A DNA stretch of 64,000 nucleotides from Chitinophaga parva (GCF_003071345.1 NZ_QCYK01000001.1:1984001-2048000); one strand, 5' to 3'. Counted from the first letter of the stretch, positions 54,114 through 64,000 are shown. Numbers and translations are program-made. The notes: generated by a model from the letters alone, not told the origin.

Positions 54114-55655
54114 TTATTTCACCTGCCAGAACACCTTCTGGTAAATGTCGTCCTGCGCAGCTACTGCCTTGTAATTGGCAGCATTCAGGGTGCGCTCCTG
54201 GTCCGGGTACAGCAACCGCGTGGGCGGTGTGGGCGCTGAAGTTACCCCGGCATCTTTGATGAAATTTAATTTTGGATAGCCGCTGCGCCTTAACTCGGCC
54301 CAGGACTCAAAGTTGAGCATAACGTTGAAATCTATCCACTTCTGCAAGCCTATCTTGTTAAGGATGTCGTCCTGCGTAGTGCCCAGGGCAACCGTTGGTG
54401 TAGCCAGCATGGCGGTGATTTCTCCTTCCGTTGGTTGCGCGGCCGGCGTCCCAAATTTACCATTCAAATTGTTAATTACGAAATAATATGCAACGGACTG
54501 GCGGATGCCTGCTTCGTAAGCGCTTTTTACATCGCCACCGCCCCAGCGTTCATAAGCCTCTGCTTTACAGAAATTTACCTCTGCCGCAGTAAGCACTATG
54601 CCCGGGAAGTTAGTGTTTTTAATGTAAGTAACCGAATCTAAACGGCTGGTCACACCGGCGGTAATGGCATTATCCTGCTGGGTAGATGACTGTGTAGGGC
54701 TGATGCCGTTATACGTGCCGTTCACATTCCTGGCATAAAACACGCGGATGCGCGGGTCTGTGGCCGGTTTCATCACACTGTCCAGCATATAGCCGGGGGC
54801 GTAGGCGGGCGCCAGGCCGCTTTCCATGTCGGTGGAGATCAGGCTGGGGGTGTTTGCCTTGATCTGCACATTATCCGTGTAAGCCGTTACCAGCGGGTAG
54901 CGGTCCGGGTTACCGAGCAGGGTTTGTACAATGCCCTTGGCTTTGGCTTCATCCTGGTAAGAAATACGCATGGCCAGGCGAAGCAGCAGGGAGTTAGTGT
55001 ACTTGCGCCAGCGCAGGATGTCGCCGCCCAGCAGGTAGTCTTGTTTGGCAAGCTTGGTCTGGTACAGGGCAGGCACCTGTACATCCGCCAGGTAGTTGGA
55101 AATGCGCTGCAGGTTGGTCAGCGCGGAATCGTATACCCCCTGGCCCTTGTCGTAAGCCGCCAGCTGCAGTTGGTTGGTGGCATTGAGGTGGCCTGCCTGG
55201 CTGAAGGGGATGTCTCCCCAGTAATCCACCATCTGGGTGGCCTGGTCATACAGGAACACGCGGGCGGTTTCCAGGAACAGGAGGTAACCCTGCTTTTCAT
55301 CGTCCGTGGTCAGTTTGTTATAGGTCTTTTCAATTTCACGGAAGCTTGCCATCGGGCCGGTGTAAAATGCATTCCAGCGCGCCTGGTTGTAGGTAGGGCT
55401 CTGCACATACATTTTTTCACCATTCACCAGGCCCACACTCTGCGTGTAGCGGCCAATGGTAGGCACCTGGAAAGTGAAGAGGGTATAGTATTGCGGGAAC
55501 ACCAGGCTGCTTTTGAGCATGCCGGTGAAAAGGCCGTCAATCGTACCGGTAGTGGTCAGGTCCGGGTTGTTGTAATACTGGTCGAAGGTCGATTTCTTAC
55601 AGCTCCCGAGAAGGCCCGCGCAAAGCGTGGCTATGAGAAGAAAGCGTTTGTTCAT
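54114..55655 (-). CDS. SusD/RagB-family outer-membrane lipoprotein, SusD-like type 2
   Basis: A 513-residue lipoprotein with lipobox LLGSC (Cys19). The mature part shows the SusD-like-2 layout: FDQYYNNPDL at the start, TARVFLYDQATQMVDYWGDIPFSQA in the middle, RKYTNSLLLRLAMRIS and LTAAEVNFCKAEAYERWG, then QKWIDFNVMLNFESWAELRRSGYP near the end. This is a separate SusD subgroup from the three others in the window. It pairs with the SusC encoded 53 nt upstream and should bind its ligand at the surface. The downstream esterase-like hydrolase is beyond a terminator, so it is separately transcribed. Confidence 0.92.
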   Translation of the reverse strand: MNKRFLLIATLCAGLLGSCKKSTFDQYYNNPDLTTTGTIDGLFTGMLKSSLVFPQYYTLFTFQVPTIGRYTQSVGLVNGEKMYVQSPTYNQARWNAFYTGPMASFREIEKTYNKLTTDDEKQGYLLFLETARVFLYDQATQMVDYWGDIPFSQAGHLNATNQLQLAAYDKGQGVYDSALTNLQRISNYLADVQVPALYQTKLAKQDYLLGGDILRWRKYTNSLLLRLAMRISYQDEAKAKGIVQTLLGNPDRYPLVTAYTDNVQIKANTPSLISTDMESGLAPAYAPGYMLDSVMKPATDPRIRVFYARNVNGTYNGISPTQSSTQQDNAITAGVTSRLDSVTYIKNTNFPGIVLTAAEVNFCKAEAYERWGGGDVKSAYEAGIRQSVAYYFVINNLNGKFGTPAAQPTEGEITAMLATPTVALGTTQDDILNKIGLQKWIDFNVMLNFESWAELRRSGYPKLNFIKDAGVTSAPTPPTRLLYPDQERTLNAANYKAVAAQDDIYQKVFWQVK

Positions 55656-55708
55656 GTATCAGTGTGTTTAAGTACACCCCTCCGGGAAGGGGTTGCTGCA
55701 AATATTGT

Positions 55709-58700
55709 TTAGAAGCTCAGGCGTGCGTTTACACCCATGGTGCGTGATGCGGCGGCTGTACCGGTTTCCACACCCTGTGCAGAGTAAGTGCTGCCAATGC
55801 CCACTTCCGGGTCCAGGTTGGGCAGGCTCTTATAGAAATAGAACAGGTTGCGGCCAAATACGCCCACGGTCAGGTTCTGCACATGCATCTTACTACCCAG
55901 TTTTACAGGCAGGGTATAGTTAAGCGACAGTTCACGGAACTTGATAAAGTTGTTGTTGTACACTGCATCTGCATAGGTGGAGTTGGGACTGCCACCGGGG
56001 TAAGAGCCCCAGGAGAAGGTGTTCAGGTAGTAATTCGGCGCATCAATAATGGTCTTGTTGGCTTTACCATCGCGGGTATTGCCTTTCAGGATCACCCCAT
56101 CATTGTACACGGTGGCACCACCCGGTGCTGCGCCACTGCCCACGGCAATGTTCTGTGTACCATCGCTGTAGTAGGCTACACCACCATGCGCCGCATCGCG
56201 GTATTTAAGCGTGCTGGCAAAGGTGCCGGTACCGGTTGCATAAAAGTTGGTGATGGATGCGATCTGTCCACCCCAGCGGAAGTCCACCAGGAAGTCCAGT
56301 GCAAAGTTCTTGTAGCGGATGGTGTTGCCAATACCGCCGGTCACTTTGGGCTGTATGTTACCTACGCGCTGGTAGTGGGTAAAGTCTACCGCGTAATAAC
56401 CATTGTCTTCAATGATGTAATTGCCGGTGGCATCTTTCTCGCGGTTGTACACCATGATATCGCCTGCGGGGCGGCCTTTGTAGGCGCTTACCAGCAGAGA
56501 GCCGTTGTCAATGTTCTGCAGGTCCAGGTGATCCGTGCCATCCATGAAGCGGGTAATCTTGTTCTGGTTAAAGCCCAGGGTACCGCGCACATTCCATTCC
56601 AGGTTCCTGCTGGTGTAGGGGGTGCCGTTCAGCGCTACTTCCACGCCGCGGTTCTGCAGGTCACCTGCGTTGGCGATCAGCGCATTAGCGCCGGTGCTGG
56701 CGGGTACGGTCAGGTTCAGGATCTGGTCGTGGATGGTGTTGGTGTAGTAAGACACGTCAAAGCCAAAGCGGCCGTTGAACATCTTACCTTCCAGGCCCAC
56801 TTCAAATTCCTTTTTACGTTGCGGTTTCAGGCCGGCGTTACCATAGTTGGTATTGGGTAGCAGGTAAGGAATGCCGTTCAGGTTACCACCCTGGTAAGCC
56901 ACGTTGCTCACGTAAGGTTCTGCAGGCGTAGCCACGATACCGTAAGATGCGCGCACTTTGCTGTAATCGATCGCCTTCGGCAAATGCAGGGCGCGGCTGA
57001 GTTCAAAGGAAAGGCTGGCGCTGGGATAATTGTAGCTGTTGTTATCGCTGTAGAGCGTGGAAATGCGCTCCTGGCGGTCTGTCAGCTCCAGGAACAGGTA
57101 GTTCTTGTAGTCCAGGTTCACAATACCAAACAGGCCGTCCTGCAGGTAGTAAGAGCGTTTGTAAGCGCTGAAGTCTGTGATCGGGTTGGTAGAAGCGGCA
57201 AGGCTGTACCAGTTTTCCTGGGAAAGACCATCGCGGGTGCTCAGGCCTGTGTAATGCTTTTCCTCTTTACGGGCCTGGTAGCCTGCACTCGCATTAAGGC
57301 CAAAGCTTTTGCTCAGGCGGGTGTTGTAAGATAACAATGCGTCGCCGTAGATCAGGTTATAGGTATTGGTGTTGGTACCATAAGCGCCAGACGGGCCAAA
57401 GGCCAGCGGGTACTCAGAGGGATTCTTGGTTTCGGCATTGTAACCCGTGAAGTCATTACCAAAGCGGCCACGGAATTTCCAGTGCTTGGCAATGTCGTAA
57501 GACAGCGTTACGCTGGACATCACACGGTTGGAATTTTCGTCATAGCTCTGGGCCAGCTGTTGCCACAGGAAGTCCATGAAGCTGGCTGCGCGGATGTTGT
57601 ACACCAGTGCTTCCTGCGGATCACGTGCCGCATTGGCCGGCAGTACATACTTATAGCCTTTGCTGGTTTTGTAACGGTTAAAGAAATCATGCACGTCATC
57701 CACCGGGTTGAACATACCGTCGTAGTTGGCTGTGATGCGGTTGATCTGGCTGGGACGGTTGTGCACCTTCTCATTCACATAAGACACCACGATGTCTGTA
57801 GTGAGGCGGGGGCTGATGTGGTAAGTGGTGTTGAAGTTGAAGGTGTTCTTCTGCTGCTTGCCGCCGATCTGGATACCCTGGTAATCGTTGCGGGTATAGG
57901 AGAAGCGGTAGTTCATCTTTTCATTGGCATTGCTCAGGCCTACGTTGGCAATGGAGCTGTGGCCGGTCTGGTAAAAATTCTTCCAGTTGTCTTTATGTGC
58001 TACGTACTTGCGGAAGCTGCCATCCCAGTACTGGATGGTGCGGCCGTCAAACTTAGGCCCAAACTGGCCATAGGCGCGGAATATGGGGCGTATATCCTCC
58101 TGTCCGTCCTTGTTGGCATCCTGGCCCAGGTGGATGAAACCATCTGTGCTGCCGTACAGGGCCTCGTTGGAAGCGCGGTCGTAACCGGGACCATAGGTGT
58201 TCTGTACATCGGGCAGTACGGATACTTTTTCAATACCGTAAGAATAGCTGGCATCCACACCAATACCGTTGGTACGGCCGGCGCCATTCTTGGTAGTGAT
58301 CACCACCACACCGTTGCTGCCGTCAGAACCGTAAAGGGCTGTAGCGGCGGCGCCTTTCAGGATGTTGATGCTGGCAATGTTCTCGGGGTTCACGTCCAGG
58401 AGGGAGTTACCGCGGATGCGGGTGTCGCTCCAGAAACCGCCGGTGTTCAGGTTTGCATCCTTGCGGATGGGCACACCGTCTACCACCAGCAGGGGCTGGT
58501 TATCGCCGGTGATGGAGCTGATACCGCGGATCTGGATGATCACCGCGGAAGTACCGCCACCGGGCGCGCTCTGGATGTTTACGCCTGCGGCTTTACCATA
58601 CAGGGCGGAGCCAAAGTTGGTAGGGGAGGCCTTCACAATGTCATCGCCACTTACAGTGGAGATGGCGTAACCCAGCTGGCGGCGGTCACGCTTGATACCC

Positions 58701-59029
58701 ATGGCAGTTACCACCACTTCATTGATGTCTTTGGCCGCGTCGGAGAGCGCCACGGTTACATCACTCTGGTCGCCCAGCACGATCTCTTTTTTGCTGAAGC
58801 CAATAAAAGAAAAAGTAAGTGTGCTGCCGGAATGGGCGGCCAGTTTAAAATGACCCTGTGCATCGGTAGTGGTACCATTTGCACTGCCTTTTTCAGATAC
58901 CGTTACACCGGGCAATGGGTTGCCTTTGCTGTCCCGTACAGTGCCTGTAAGGGTTTTCTTTTCCTGCGCCGAAGCATTCATGCTTTGAAACAGGCAAAAG
59001 AACGCAAGTAAGATTAGCGGTCTTTTCAT
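55709..59029 (-). CDS. SusC/RagA-family TonB-linked transporter (no STN domain)
   Basis: A 1106-residue protein started at the ATG at 59029 (MKRPLIL). The longer frame to 59164 runs into a repeat region and has no signal character. The signal ends at ASAQ. The carboxypeptidase-regulatory-like domain (about 25-105) has GTVRDSKGNPLPGV, and the plug has NILKGAAATALYGSDGSNGVVVITTK with Gly in place of the more usual Asp in LKDA. The barrel ends in TMGVNARLSF. With the type-2 SusD after it, this forms one uptake complex. There is no local sigma/FecR pair, and an 800-bp spacer upstream holds no full consensus promoter that I could find. Confidence 0.94.
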   Translation of the reverse strand: MKRPLILLAFFCLFQSMNASAQEKKTLTGTVRDSKGNPLPGVTVSEKGSANGTTTDAQGHFKLAAHSGSTLTFSFIGFSKKEIVLGDQSDVTVALSDAAKDINEVVVTAMGIKRDRRQLGYAISTVSGDDIVKASPTNFGSALYGKAAGVNIQSAPGGGTSAVIIQIRGISSITGDNQPLLVVDGVPIRKDANLNTGGFWSDTRIRGNSLLDVNPENIASINILKGAAATALYGSDGSNGVVVITTKNGAGRTNGIGVDASYSYGIEKVSVLPDVQNTYGPGYDRASNEALYGSTDGFIHLGQDANKDGQEDIRPIFRAYGQFGPKFDGRTIQYWDGSFRKYVAHKDNWKNFYQTGHSSIANVGLSNANEKMNYRFSYTRNDYQGIQIGGKQQKNTFNFNTTYHISPRLTTDIVVSYVNEKVHNRPSQINRITANYDGMFNPVDDVHDFFNRYKTSKGYKYVLPANAARDPQEALVYNIRAASFMDFLWQQLAQSYDENSNRVMSSVTLSYDIAKHWKFRGRFGNDFTGYNAETKNPSEYPLAFGPSGAYGTNTNTYNLIYGDALLSYNTRLSKSFGLNASAGYQARKEEKHYTGLSTRDGLSQENWYSLAASTNPITDFSAYKRSYYLQDGLFGIVNLDYKNYLFLELTDRQERISTLYSDNNSYNYPSASLSFELSRALHLPKAIDYSKVRASYGIVATPAEPYVSNVAYQGGNLNGIPYLLPNTNYGNAGLKPQRKKEFEVGLEGKMFNGRFGFDVSYYTNTIHDQILNLTVPASTGANALIANAGDLQNRGVEVALNGTPYTSRNLEWNVRGTLGFNQNKITRFMDGTDHLDLQNIDNGSLLVSAYKGRPAGDIMVYNREKDATGNYIIEDNGYYAVDFTHYQRVGNIQPKVTGGIGNTIRYKNFALDFLVDFRWGGQIASITNFYATGTGTFASTLKYRDAAHGGVAYYSDGTQNIAVGSGAAPGGATVYNDGVILKGNTRDGKANKTIIDAPNYYLNTFSWGSYPGGSPNSTYADAVYNNNFIKFRELSLNYTLPVKLGSKMHVQNLTVGVFGRNLFYFYKSLPNLDPEVGIGSTYSAQGVETGTAAASRTMGVNARLSF

Positions 59030-59829
59030 GAAACGTTTTAGTTTTTGGTTTGAAATTTTGGTTATGATGCTGTTGTATAATTGGTTAGTATTCCTGATGA
59101 ATAATAGGCATACCTTTCCCATTGCCCTTCCGGGAGTCAATTGCAAACAGGTGGGCATACGCATAACAATCCCACCTCCCTTTCGGGATTCAATTGCTGT
59201 GGGATGGTAAAGGGCATAGCTTTCTCATCTCCCTTCCGGGGTGCAATTGCAAAGTGAATAACTGGAACATACCCGGCCCGGAATAAGGACACTGCCTGCA
59301 AAGCCTCCGTAGAAGAAAGGCGTATGCTGCCTGGCAATGTGCCGGTATGTTAAAAGTGGCAAACGCTAAAAGGTATGCTACTGGAAAATGGCGCCTGTTT
59401 TGTTAGTGTGTTATTGCGGCGTTAAAAAGTAAATAGAACCCTTGGTTGAATCTTGTTGATTAAATAGTTGATGAATTCTCAGACGTACTATGTGTGCTAA
59501 TGCTCGTAACTAATGGAATAAAATCGATCAAAAAATTTTACTGTAAATGTCTTATTGCTCACTTACCTGGCCGTTTTAAGCTTCATTTAATACCTTTTTC
59601 CCAAAAACTGATATTAAATTAACCCAGGGGGCTTGGTTGTGGCAGCTAAGGTGCAATAATAGTAAAATCAGTTAAAAAGTGTTAATGTTTTCAAAAAATA
59701 TTTGTGTCCGGATGACATATAGCCGCCGGGATTTTTCTGCCTTTCACCGCTGAATTTTTGCCTGTCACCTAAAACCCCATGAGGATGCAAAACCGGCAAA
59801 TTACCTTCGCTGCTGTTTAAAAGACCTGT
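59030..59829. other. Long divergent spacer
   Basis: This 800-bp gap lies between leftward susC and rightward receptor-like gene. It holds the short repeats at 59107-59252. The part 59400-59800 is A/T-rich and must carry promoters for both genes. No full TTG/TAnnTTTG pair is visible in either direction, and no convincing small gene is present. Confidence 0.45.
59107..59252. repeat. Three degenerate ~53-bp tandem repeats
   Basis: The core [GT]CCCTTYCGGG, 2-3 nt, then CAATTGC occurs at about 59124, 59177 and 59230, exactly 53 bp apart. A GGCATA box precedes each copy (59107, 59154, 59213). The CAATTG and CCGG/CGGG parts are short palindromes. Copies have diverged and lie upstream of susC. Confidence 0.65.
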
Positions 59830-62490
59830 ATGAAAAAATTGTTGTTACTGCTTAGCATGATCTGTACCTGTTACGCTGCGTCTGCCCAGTTTCCGGCCGC
59901 ACCCGCCGGTGGAGGAAAGAACATGCAGGCGCCGCCAAAGATTGGTCATGTGTTTGGCCGCGTGGAAGACCAGGACGGGAAACCCATCCCCGAAGTAGCC
60001 GTGATCTTATTACAAAACCGTTACGACAGCGCCACTCACGGGCGCAAAGACTTCCTGTATAAAGGCGTGAACACTTCTGCCAAAGGTGAGTTTTCCTTTG
60101 AAGAACTGCCCATCATGGGCCCACCCCTTAAGATCAAGATCTCTTTGATCGGTTATAAAACGAAGGAGATCCCCGTAGCCTTCCAGCTGAAAATGCCCGC
60201 CGGCGGCATGAAGCAGGGCCAGGGCAATGCCCAGCAGGACCCCGCCAAGGCCATGGCCGCCGCCAGCGCCGCCCTCAGCCAGTTTGAAAAAGACCTGGGC
60301 GCCATCAAACTGGAATCCGATGCCAAAACCCTGGAAGGTGTAACCGTAACCGGTAGTAAGCCCCTGATGAGAATGGACATTGATAAAAAAGTGTTCAACG
60401 TGGAAAAGAATATTGTAAGCGCCGGCGGTACCGCAGTGGATGTAATGCGCAATGTGCCCTCCGTACAGGTGGACATAGACGGTAACGTAAAGCTGCGCAA
60501 TGCCGCACCCCAGATCTACATTGAAGGCCGCCCCACCACGCTCACCCTGGACCAGATCCCCGCAGACGCCATTGAAAGCGTAGAGGTGATCACCAATCCT
60601 TCCGCCAAGTACGATGCCTCCGGCGGTAACGCGGGCATTCTTAATATTATCCTTAAAAAGAACCGCAAAACCGGCTACAACGGTAACATCATGGCCGGTG
60701 TAGATAAGAACGGCGGCTACAATGGCGGTGGTAACATCAATATGCGCCAGGGCAAGTTCAACGTGTCTGCCACTGCCATGGTAAATGCCATGCGCAACAA
60801 ACTGACCGGTAATACAGACCGTACCAACTTTGGCGATACACCGGTACGCATTACACAGGATAATAATAACAAGACCAACGGCCAGTTCATTTTCGGTAAC
60901 CTGGGCGTGGATTACTTTGCGACTAACCATACCAGCTTCTCTGTAGCCGGCATCAAAGTACATGGTAAGTTCAAACCGGGGGAAGTGATCGACATCAATA
61001 CAGACAGCCTGTTTCCCGGGGGTACCGTGAGCAACTATAGCCAGCGCCTGACCCACAGTATGCGTGAGTTCAATGCGACCGGCCTCCAGGGCGGATTTAA
61101 GCACTCTTTTAAAGAAGGGGAAGACTGGACCGCGGATGTAAACTATTTCTCCGGCCACAGCAACTTCAATGCAGACTACACCACTAATTATTATGATGCA
61201 AACCACAATATAGGTGGCAGCCAGCTGCAGCAACAGGTGGGCACGGGCAAGAACATGTTCCTCACCATCCAAACGGACTATGTGAAGCCCTTCACGGCCA
61301 AGACCAAGCTGGAAACCGGCCTGCGTGCACAGATCCGCAATATTGATAACTTTAACGACACCTACCTGTATCCCAATGGCAGCACCACGCCCGTACACCT
61401 GGCCGGCGCTACCAGTGATTACACCAACCATGACAATGTGTTTGCCGCCTACGCTTCTGTGACCAGCGGTTTCAAAGACTTTGGCTACCAGGTGGGCCTG
61501 CGTGCGGAAAGCTCTAACTATGACGGTAAGTTGATCAACACCGGTCAGAAATTCAGCAACAACTACCCGGTAAGCTTGTTCCCCTCCATCTTCCTCAGCC
61601 AGAAACTGAAAAAGAACCAGGAAGTACAGGCCAGCTTCACCCGCCGCGTAAACCGCCCGAACTTCTTCCAGCTGATCCCCTACACGGATTATACAGACAG
61701 CCTGAACATCACCCGCGGTAACCCGGACCTGGTGCCGGAATTTACCACCAGCGTGGAAGCCTCTTACAGCAAGACTTTCAAGGGTAATAACAATGTCCTG
61801 GTGTCTGCTTATTACAAGCACACCAATAACCTGATCACCCGCTACCTGGAGCAGGGCACAAACCCCTCCACCGGTAAGGCAGACATCATCAACACTTTCA
61901 TTAACGCCAACTCCGCGTACACTACCGGTGCAGAGCTTACCTCCGTGAACTCCATCACCAAGTGGCTGGACATCACCACGAACGTGAACGTGTACAATGG
62001 CCGTATCAAAGCGGCAGACAGCCTGGCCTCCGCACAACAGGATGCTATGTGGAGCTGGTTTGGCAAGTTCAATTCCAACGTGAAACTGCCAAAGAACTTT
62101 ACCGTGCAGATCTCCGCGGACTACCAGTCCAAGACTAACCTGCCTATTAATAACAACCAGCAGCAGTTTGGTCCGCCCAGCGGCGCCCAGAGCGCTTCCC
62201 AGGGTTATATCCGCTCCTTCTGGGGTATGGATGCAGCCGTGAAGAAAAGCTTCCTGAAAAACAACGCCGCCACGGTAACCCTGAGCTTCAGCGACATTTT
62301 CCGCACCCGGTTGAACAGCCAGTTCTCCAGCAGCCAATATTTTGTACAGAACTACGCAAGGCTCAACAACCCGCAGATGATCAAACTGAATTTCACTTAC
62401 CGCTTTGGTAAGATCGATACCGCCATCTTCAAACGCAAGAACCTGAAGATGCAGGGTGAAGGTATGCAAGGTGCCGGTGGAATGCAGTAG
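59830..62490 (+). CDS. TonB-dependent-receptor-like outer-membrane barrel (OMP_b-brl_3 type)
   Basis: An 886-residue protein. The signal ends around ASAQ (residue 19). A carboxypeptidase-regulatory-like domain (about 38-120) has VFGRVEDQDGKPIPEV. A low-complexity Gln/Ala-rich helix follows (about 125-155). A plug-like region (about 165-280) has DVMRNVPSVQVDIDGNVKLRN and SVEVITNPSAKYDASG, typical of the outer-membrane-beta-barrel-3 receptors. The barrel has many aromatic strand ends and GNP-x-L-x-PE (RGNPDLVPEF). It has no SusD partner. These proteins may import or export unknown ligands. The Tricorn-like gene begins 100 nt downstream on the same strand. Confidence 0.9.
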   Translation: MKKLLLLLSMICTCYAASAQFPAAPAGGGKNMQAPPKIGHVFGRVEDQDGKPIPEVAVILLQNRYDSATHGRKDFLYKGVNTSAKGEFSFEELPIMGPPLKIKISLIGYKTKEIPVAFQLKMPAGGMKQGQGNAQQDPAKAMAAASAALSQFEKDLGAIKLESDAKTLEGVTVTGSKPLMRMDIDKKVFNVEKNIVSAGGTAVDVMRNVPSVQVDIDGNVKLRNAAPQIYIEGRPTTLTLDQIPADAIESVEVITNPSAKYDASGGNAGILNIILKKNRKTGYNGNIMAGVDKNGGYNGGGNINMRQGKFNVSATAMVNAMRNKLTGNTDRTNFGDTPVRITQDNNNKTNGQFIFGNLGVDYFATNHTSFSVAGIKVHGKFKPGEVIDINTDSLFPGGTVSNYSQRLTHSMREFNATGLQGGFKHSFKEGEDWTADVNYFSGHSNFNADYTTNYYDANHNIGGSQLQQQVGTGKNMFLTIQTDYVKPFTAKTKLETGLRAQIRNIDNFNDTYLYPNGSTTPVHLAGATSDYTNHDNVFAAYASVTSGFKDFGYQVGLRAESSNYDGKLINTGQKFSNNYPVSLFPSIFLSQKLKKNQEVQASFTRRVNRPNFFQLIPYTDYTDSLNITRGNPDLVPEFTTSVEASYSKTFKGNNNVLVSAYYKHTNNLITRYLEQGTNPSTGKADIINTFINANSAYTTGAELTSVNSITKWLDITTNVNVYNGRIKAADSLASAQQDAMWSWFGKFNSNVKLPKNFTVQISADYQSKTNLPINNNQQQFGPPSGAQSASQGYIRSFWGMDAAVKKSFLKNNAATVTLSFSDIFRTRLNSQFSSSQYFVQNYARLNNPQMIKLNFTYRFGKIDTAIFKRKNLKMQGEGMQGAGGMQ

Positions 62491-62590
62491 CCACTCATCC
62501 CAAAACATACCATTTTCTTACCCGAAACCGATAGATTTACCCTTTCGATCATCTCAAACTCAGGTCAACTAAAATCTTGTTAAACCGCTT

Positions 62591-64000
62591 ATGAAGAGAG
62601 CCTTCTTACTGCTGGCAGGCCTGGCCCTCGGGGCCGGGGCTTTTGCACAGGACAATGCCCTGTGGCTACGCCACCCCGCTATCTCACCCGATGGGCAGAC
62701 CATCGCATTCGGATTTAAAGGCGACATCTACCTGGTGCCCGCTGCCGGCGGTACCGCCGTTCCCCTGACCGTGCATCCCGCCATGGACATGACACCCATA
62801 TGGAGCCACGACGGGAAAAGCATCGCCTTTGCCAGCGACCGTTTTGGCAACTTCGATGTATTTGTAATGCCGGTGAGTGGCGGCACCCCCAAACGCCTCA
62901 CGTATAACAGTGCGGCGGATTATCCCTACGACTTTACGCCGGATAATAAGGCGGTGCTGTTTGGCAGCGCCCGTACGGCGCCGGCGGAGAGCATCCGCTT
63001 TAACTATCGTGTGTTTAATAGCCTGTACACGGTACCCGTAACCGGTGGCAGCCCTGTACTGGTAAGCGCAGCGGGTGCAGAACAAGCGCACTACAATGCC
63101 AGCGGCTCCCAGATCATTTTCCAGGATCGCAAAGGCTATGAAGACCCGTTCCGCAAACACCACACCTCTGCAGTGACCCGCGATATCTGGATCTACGACG
63201 TGGCTAAGAAATCTTATAACCAGGTATCCAGCTATGAAGGGGAGGACCGCGACCCGGTATTCGCCGGCAAGGACGCCGCTTACTATCTCAGTGAGCGCAA
63301 TGGCATTTCCCAGAACCTGTATAAAGTATCACTGGCAGATACCACCAGAATTGAGCAGCTTACCCGCTTTGACAAGCATCCCGTGCGCGACCTTTCCATT
63401 GCCGGCAACGGTACCCTGTGCTTCACGTATAACGGTGAAATATATACGCTGAATCCCGGTGCCCAGCCTAAAAAGCTGGCGGTGCAGGTACGCAATGATG
63501 GCGGCGATATGGTGGAACGTAACATGCCGGTGAGCGGCAATGTGACAGAATTTGAACTGAGCCCCAACGGGAAGGAAATTGCCTTCGTATCCCGCGGGGA
63601 AGTGTTTGTCACCAACGTGGAAGGTTCCCTGACCAAACGCATTACCAATACCCCCCAGCAGGAGCGCATGGTAGCCTGGAGCCCCGATGGCAAATCATTG
63701 GTGTACGCCGCAGAGCGAAAACATAACTGGGACATCTACCGCGCTAAAATTGCGCGCGCGGACGAGCCTTATTTTTATGCCGCTACCGTGATCAACGAAG
63801 AACCGCTGATCGCTACCAGCGCGGAGGAATACCAGCCCCAGTTCTCCCCGGATGGCAAAGAGGTGGCTTACGTGGAAGACCGCAACATACTGCGCGTGTA
63901 CAACCTGGCCAGCAAGCAATCTCGTACCCTGCTGCCCAAAGGCCACAACCACTCTTACTCCGATGGCGATTGGGATTTTACCTGGAGCCCCGACGGCAAA
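62591..64000 (+). CDS. Tricorn-like S41 peptidase, N-terminal part (cut by window end)
   Basis: The frame opens at the ATG at 62591 and stays open to the right edge, giving 470 residues. It has no in-window stop. A signal peptide ends near GAFAQ (residue 20). The rest is a chain of beta-propeller blades with repeated TolB/WD-like motifs. Each has Ser/Thr-Pro-Asp-Gly-Lys (for example ISPDGQTIAFG, WSHDGKSIAFAS, LSPNGKEIAFVS, WSPDGKSLVYAA and FSPDGKEVAYVE). Such propellers form the N-terminal half of Tricorn-type proteases in Bacteroidota, whose C-terminal PDZ and S41 domains would lie beyond the window. A dipeptidyl-peptidase or a pure TolB-like protein is an alternative that the missing half would settle. 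Confidence 0.8.
   Translation, partial: MKRAFLLLAGLALGAGAFAQDNALWLRHPAISPDGQTIAFGFKGDIYLVPAAGGTAVPLTVHPAMDMTPIWSHDGKSIAFASDRFGNFDVFVMPVSGGTPKRLTYNSAADYPYDFTPDNKAVLFGSARTAPAESIRFNYRVFNSLYTVPVTGGSPVLVSAAGAEQAHYNASGSQIIFQDRKGYEDPFRKHHTSAVTRDIWIYDVAKKSYNQVSSYEGEDRDPVFAGKDAAYYLSERNGISQNLYKVSLADTTRIEQLTRFDKHPVRDLSIAGNGTLCFTYNGEIYTLNPGAQPKKLAVQVRNDGGDMVERNMPVSGNVTEFELSPNGKEIAFVSRGEVFVTNVEGSLTKRITNTPQQERMVAWSPDGKSLVYAAERKHNWDIYRAKIARADEPYFYAATVINEEPLIATSAEEYQPQFSPDGKEVAYVEDRNILRVYNLASKQSRTLLPKGHNHSYSDGDWDFTWSPDGK

Noticed and set aside
60010..62508. An 832-codon open frame antisense to the receptor-like gene
   Set aside because: Long shadow frame caused by codon bias on the coding strand. It has no signal peptide, domain or ribosome site, and the sense product is unmistakable.

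Overview
The window looks like a chromosomal segment of a Bacteroidota, most likely a Chitinophaga-like member of the Chitinophagaceae. The evidence is four SusC/SusD pairs, two FecI-type sigma/FecR anti-sigma pairs, many AraC regulators, signal peptides ending in AQ, lipoproteins, and promoters of the Bacteroidota type (TTG, about 20 nt, TAnnTTTG). I see no tRNA, rRNA, CRISPR array, transposase or phage gene.

Layout. 1-5.1 kb: a partial haem-binding protein, a UvrA paralogue without the UvrB-binding insert, a YHS-domain lipoprotein, a small outer-membrane barrel and an AraC regulator. 5.5-11.8 kb: a leftward operon of a small unknown membrane protein, TolC, an RND pump and its adaptor. 11.9-18.3 kb: a leftward susC-susD-fasciclin-DUF5007-like operon, with a consensus promoter about 590 nt upstream of susC. 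19.2-21.5 kb: an acyltransferase-like membrane protein and a calcineurin-type phosphatase. 21.6-30.5 kb: a rightward sigma/anti-sigma/susC(STN)/susD locus that continues into a secreted cyanophycinase and a secreted isoaspartyl peptidase/asparaginase. This reads as a complete uptake and degradation route for cyanophycin or related beta-aspartyl peptides. A striking array of 7-bp repeats sits between susD and the cyanophycinase gene. 30.9-32.7 kb: an orphan sigma/FecR pair. 32.8-39.5 kb: an S41-protease-like protein with Asn at the expected catalytic Ser, and a family of four related regulator-like proteins. One of the four has an AraC DNA-binding domain and three have only the sensor half.

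From about 39.5 to 49 kb base composition drops by eye and spacers lengthen, which suggests an acquired segment. It holds a degenerate ~64-bp repeat array, a TlpA-like thioredoxin, susC(STN)-susD, two paralogous small secreted Cys-pair peptides and a MauE/DoxX-like membrane protein. At its right edge, on the other strand, is a class III lanthipeptide synthetase-like protein (lyase-kinase-cyclase) that seems to have lost key lyase and zinc-site residues. This is the best candidate for an undescribed system. 51.7-64 kb returns to the host style: an AraC regulator, an esterase-like hydrolase, a SusD-2/SusC pair, a TonB-dependent-receptor-like barrel and the start of a Tricorn-like protease cut by the window end.

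All calls come from reading the sequence. No database search was run. Motif comparisons with named families are from memory and are marked as such where they matter.
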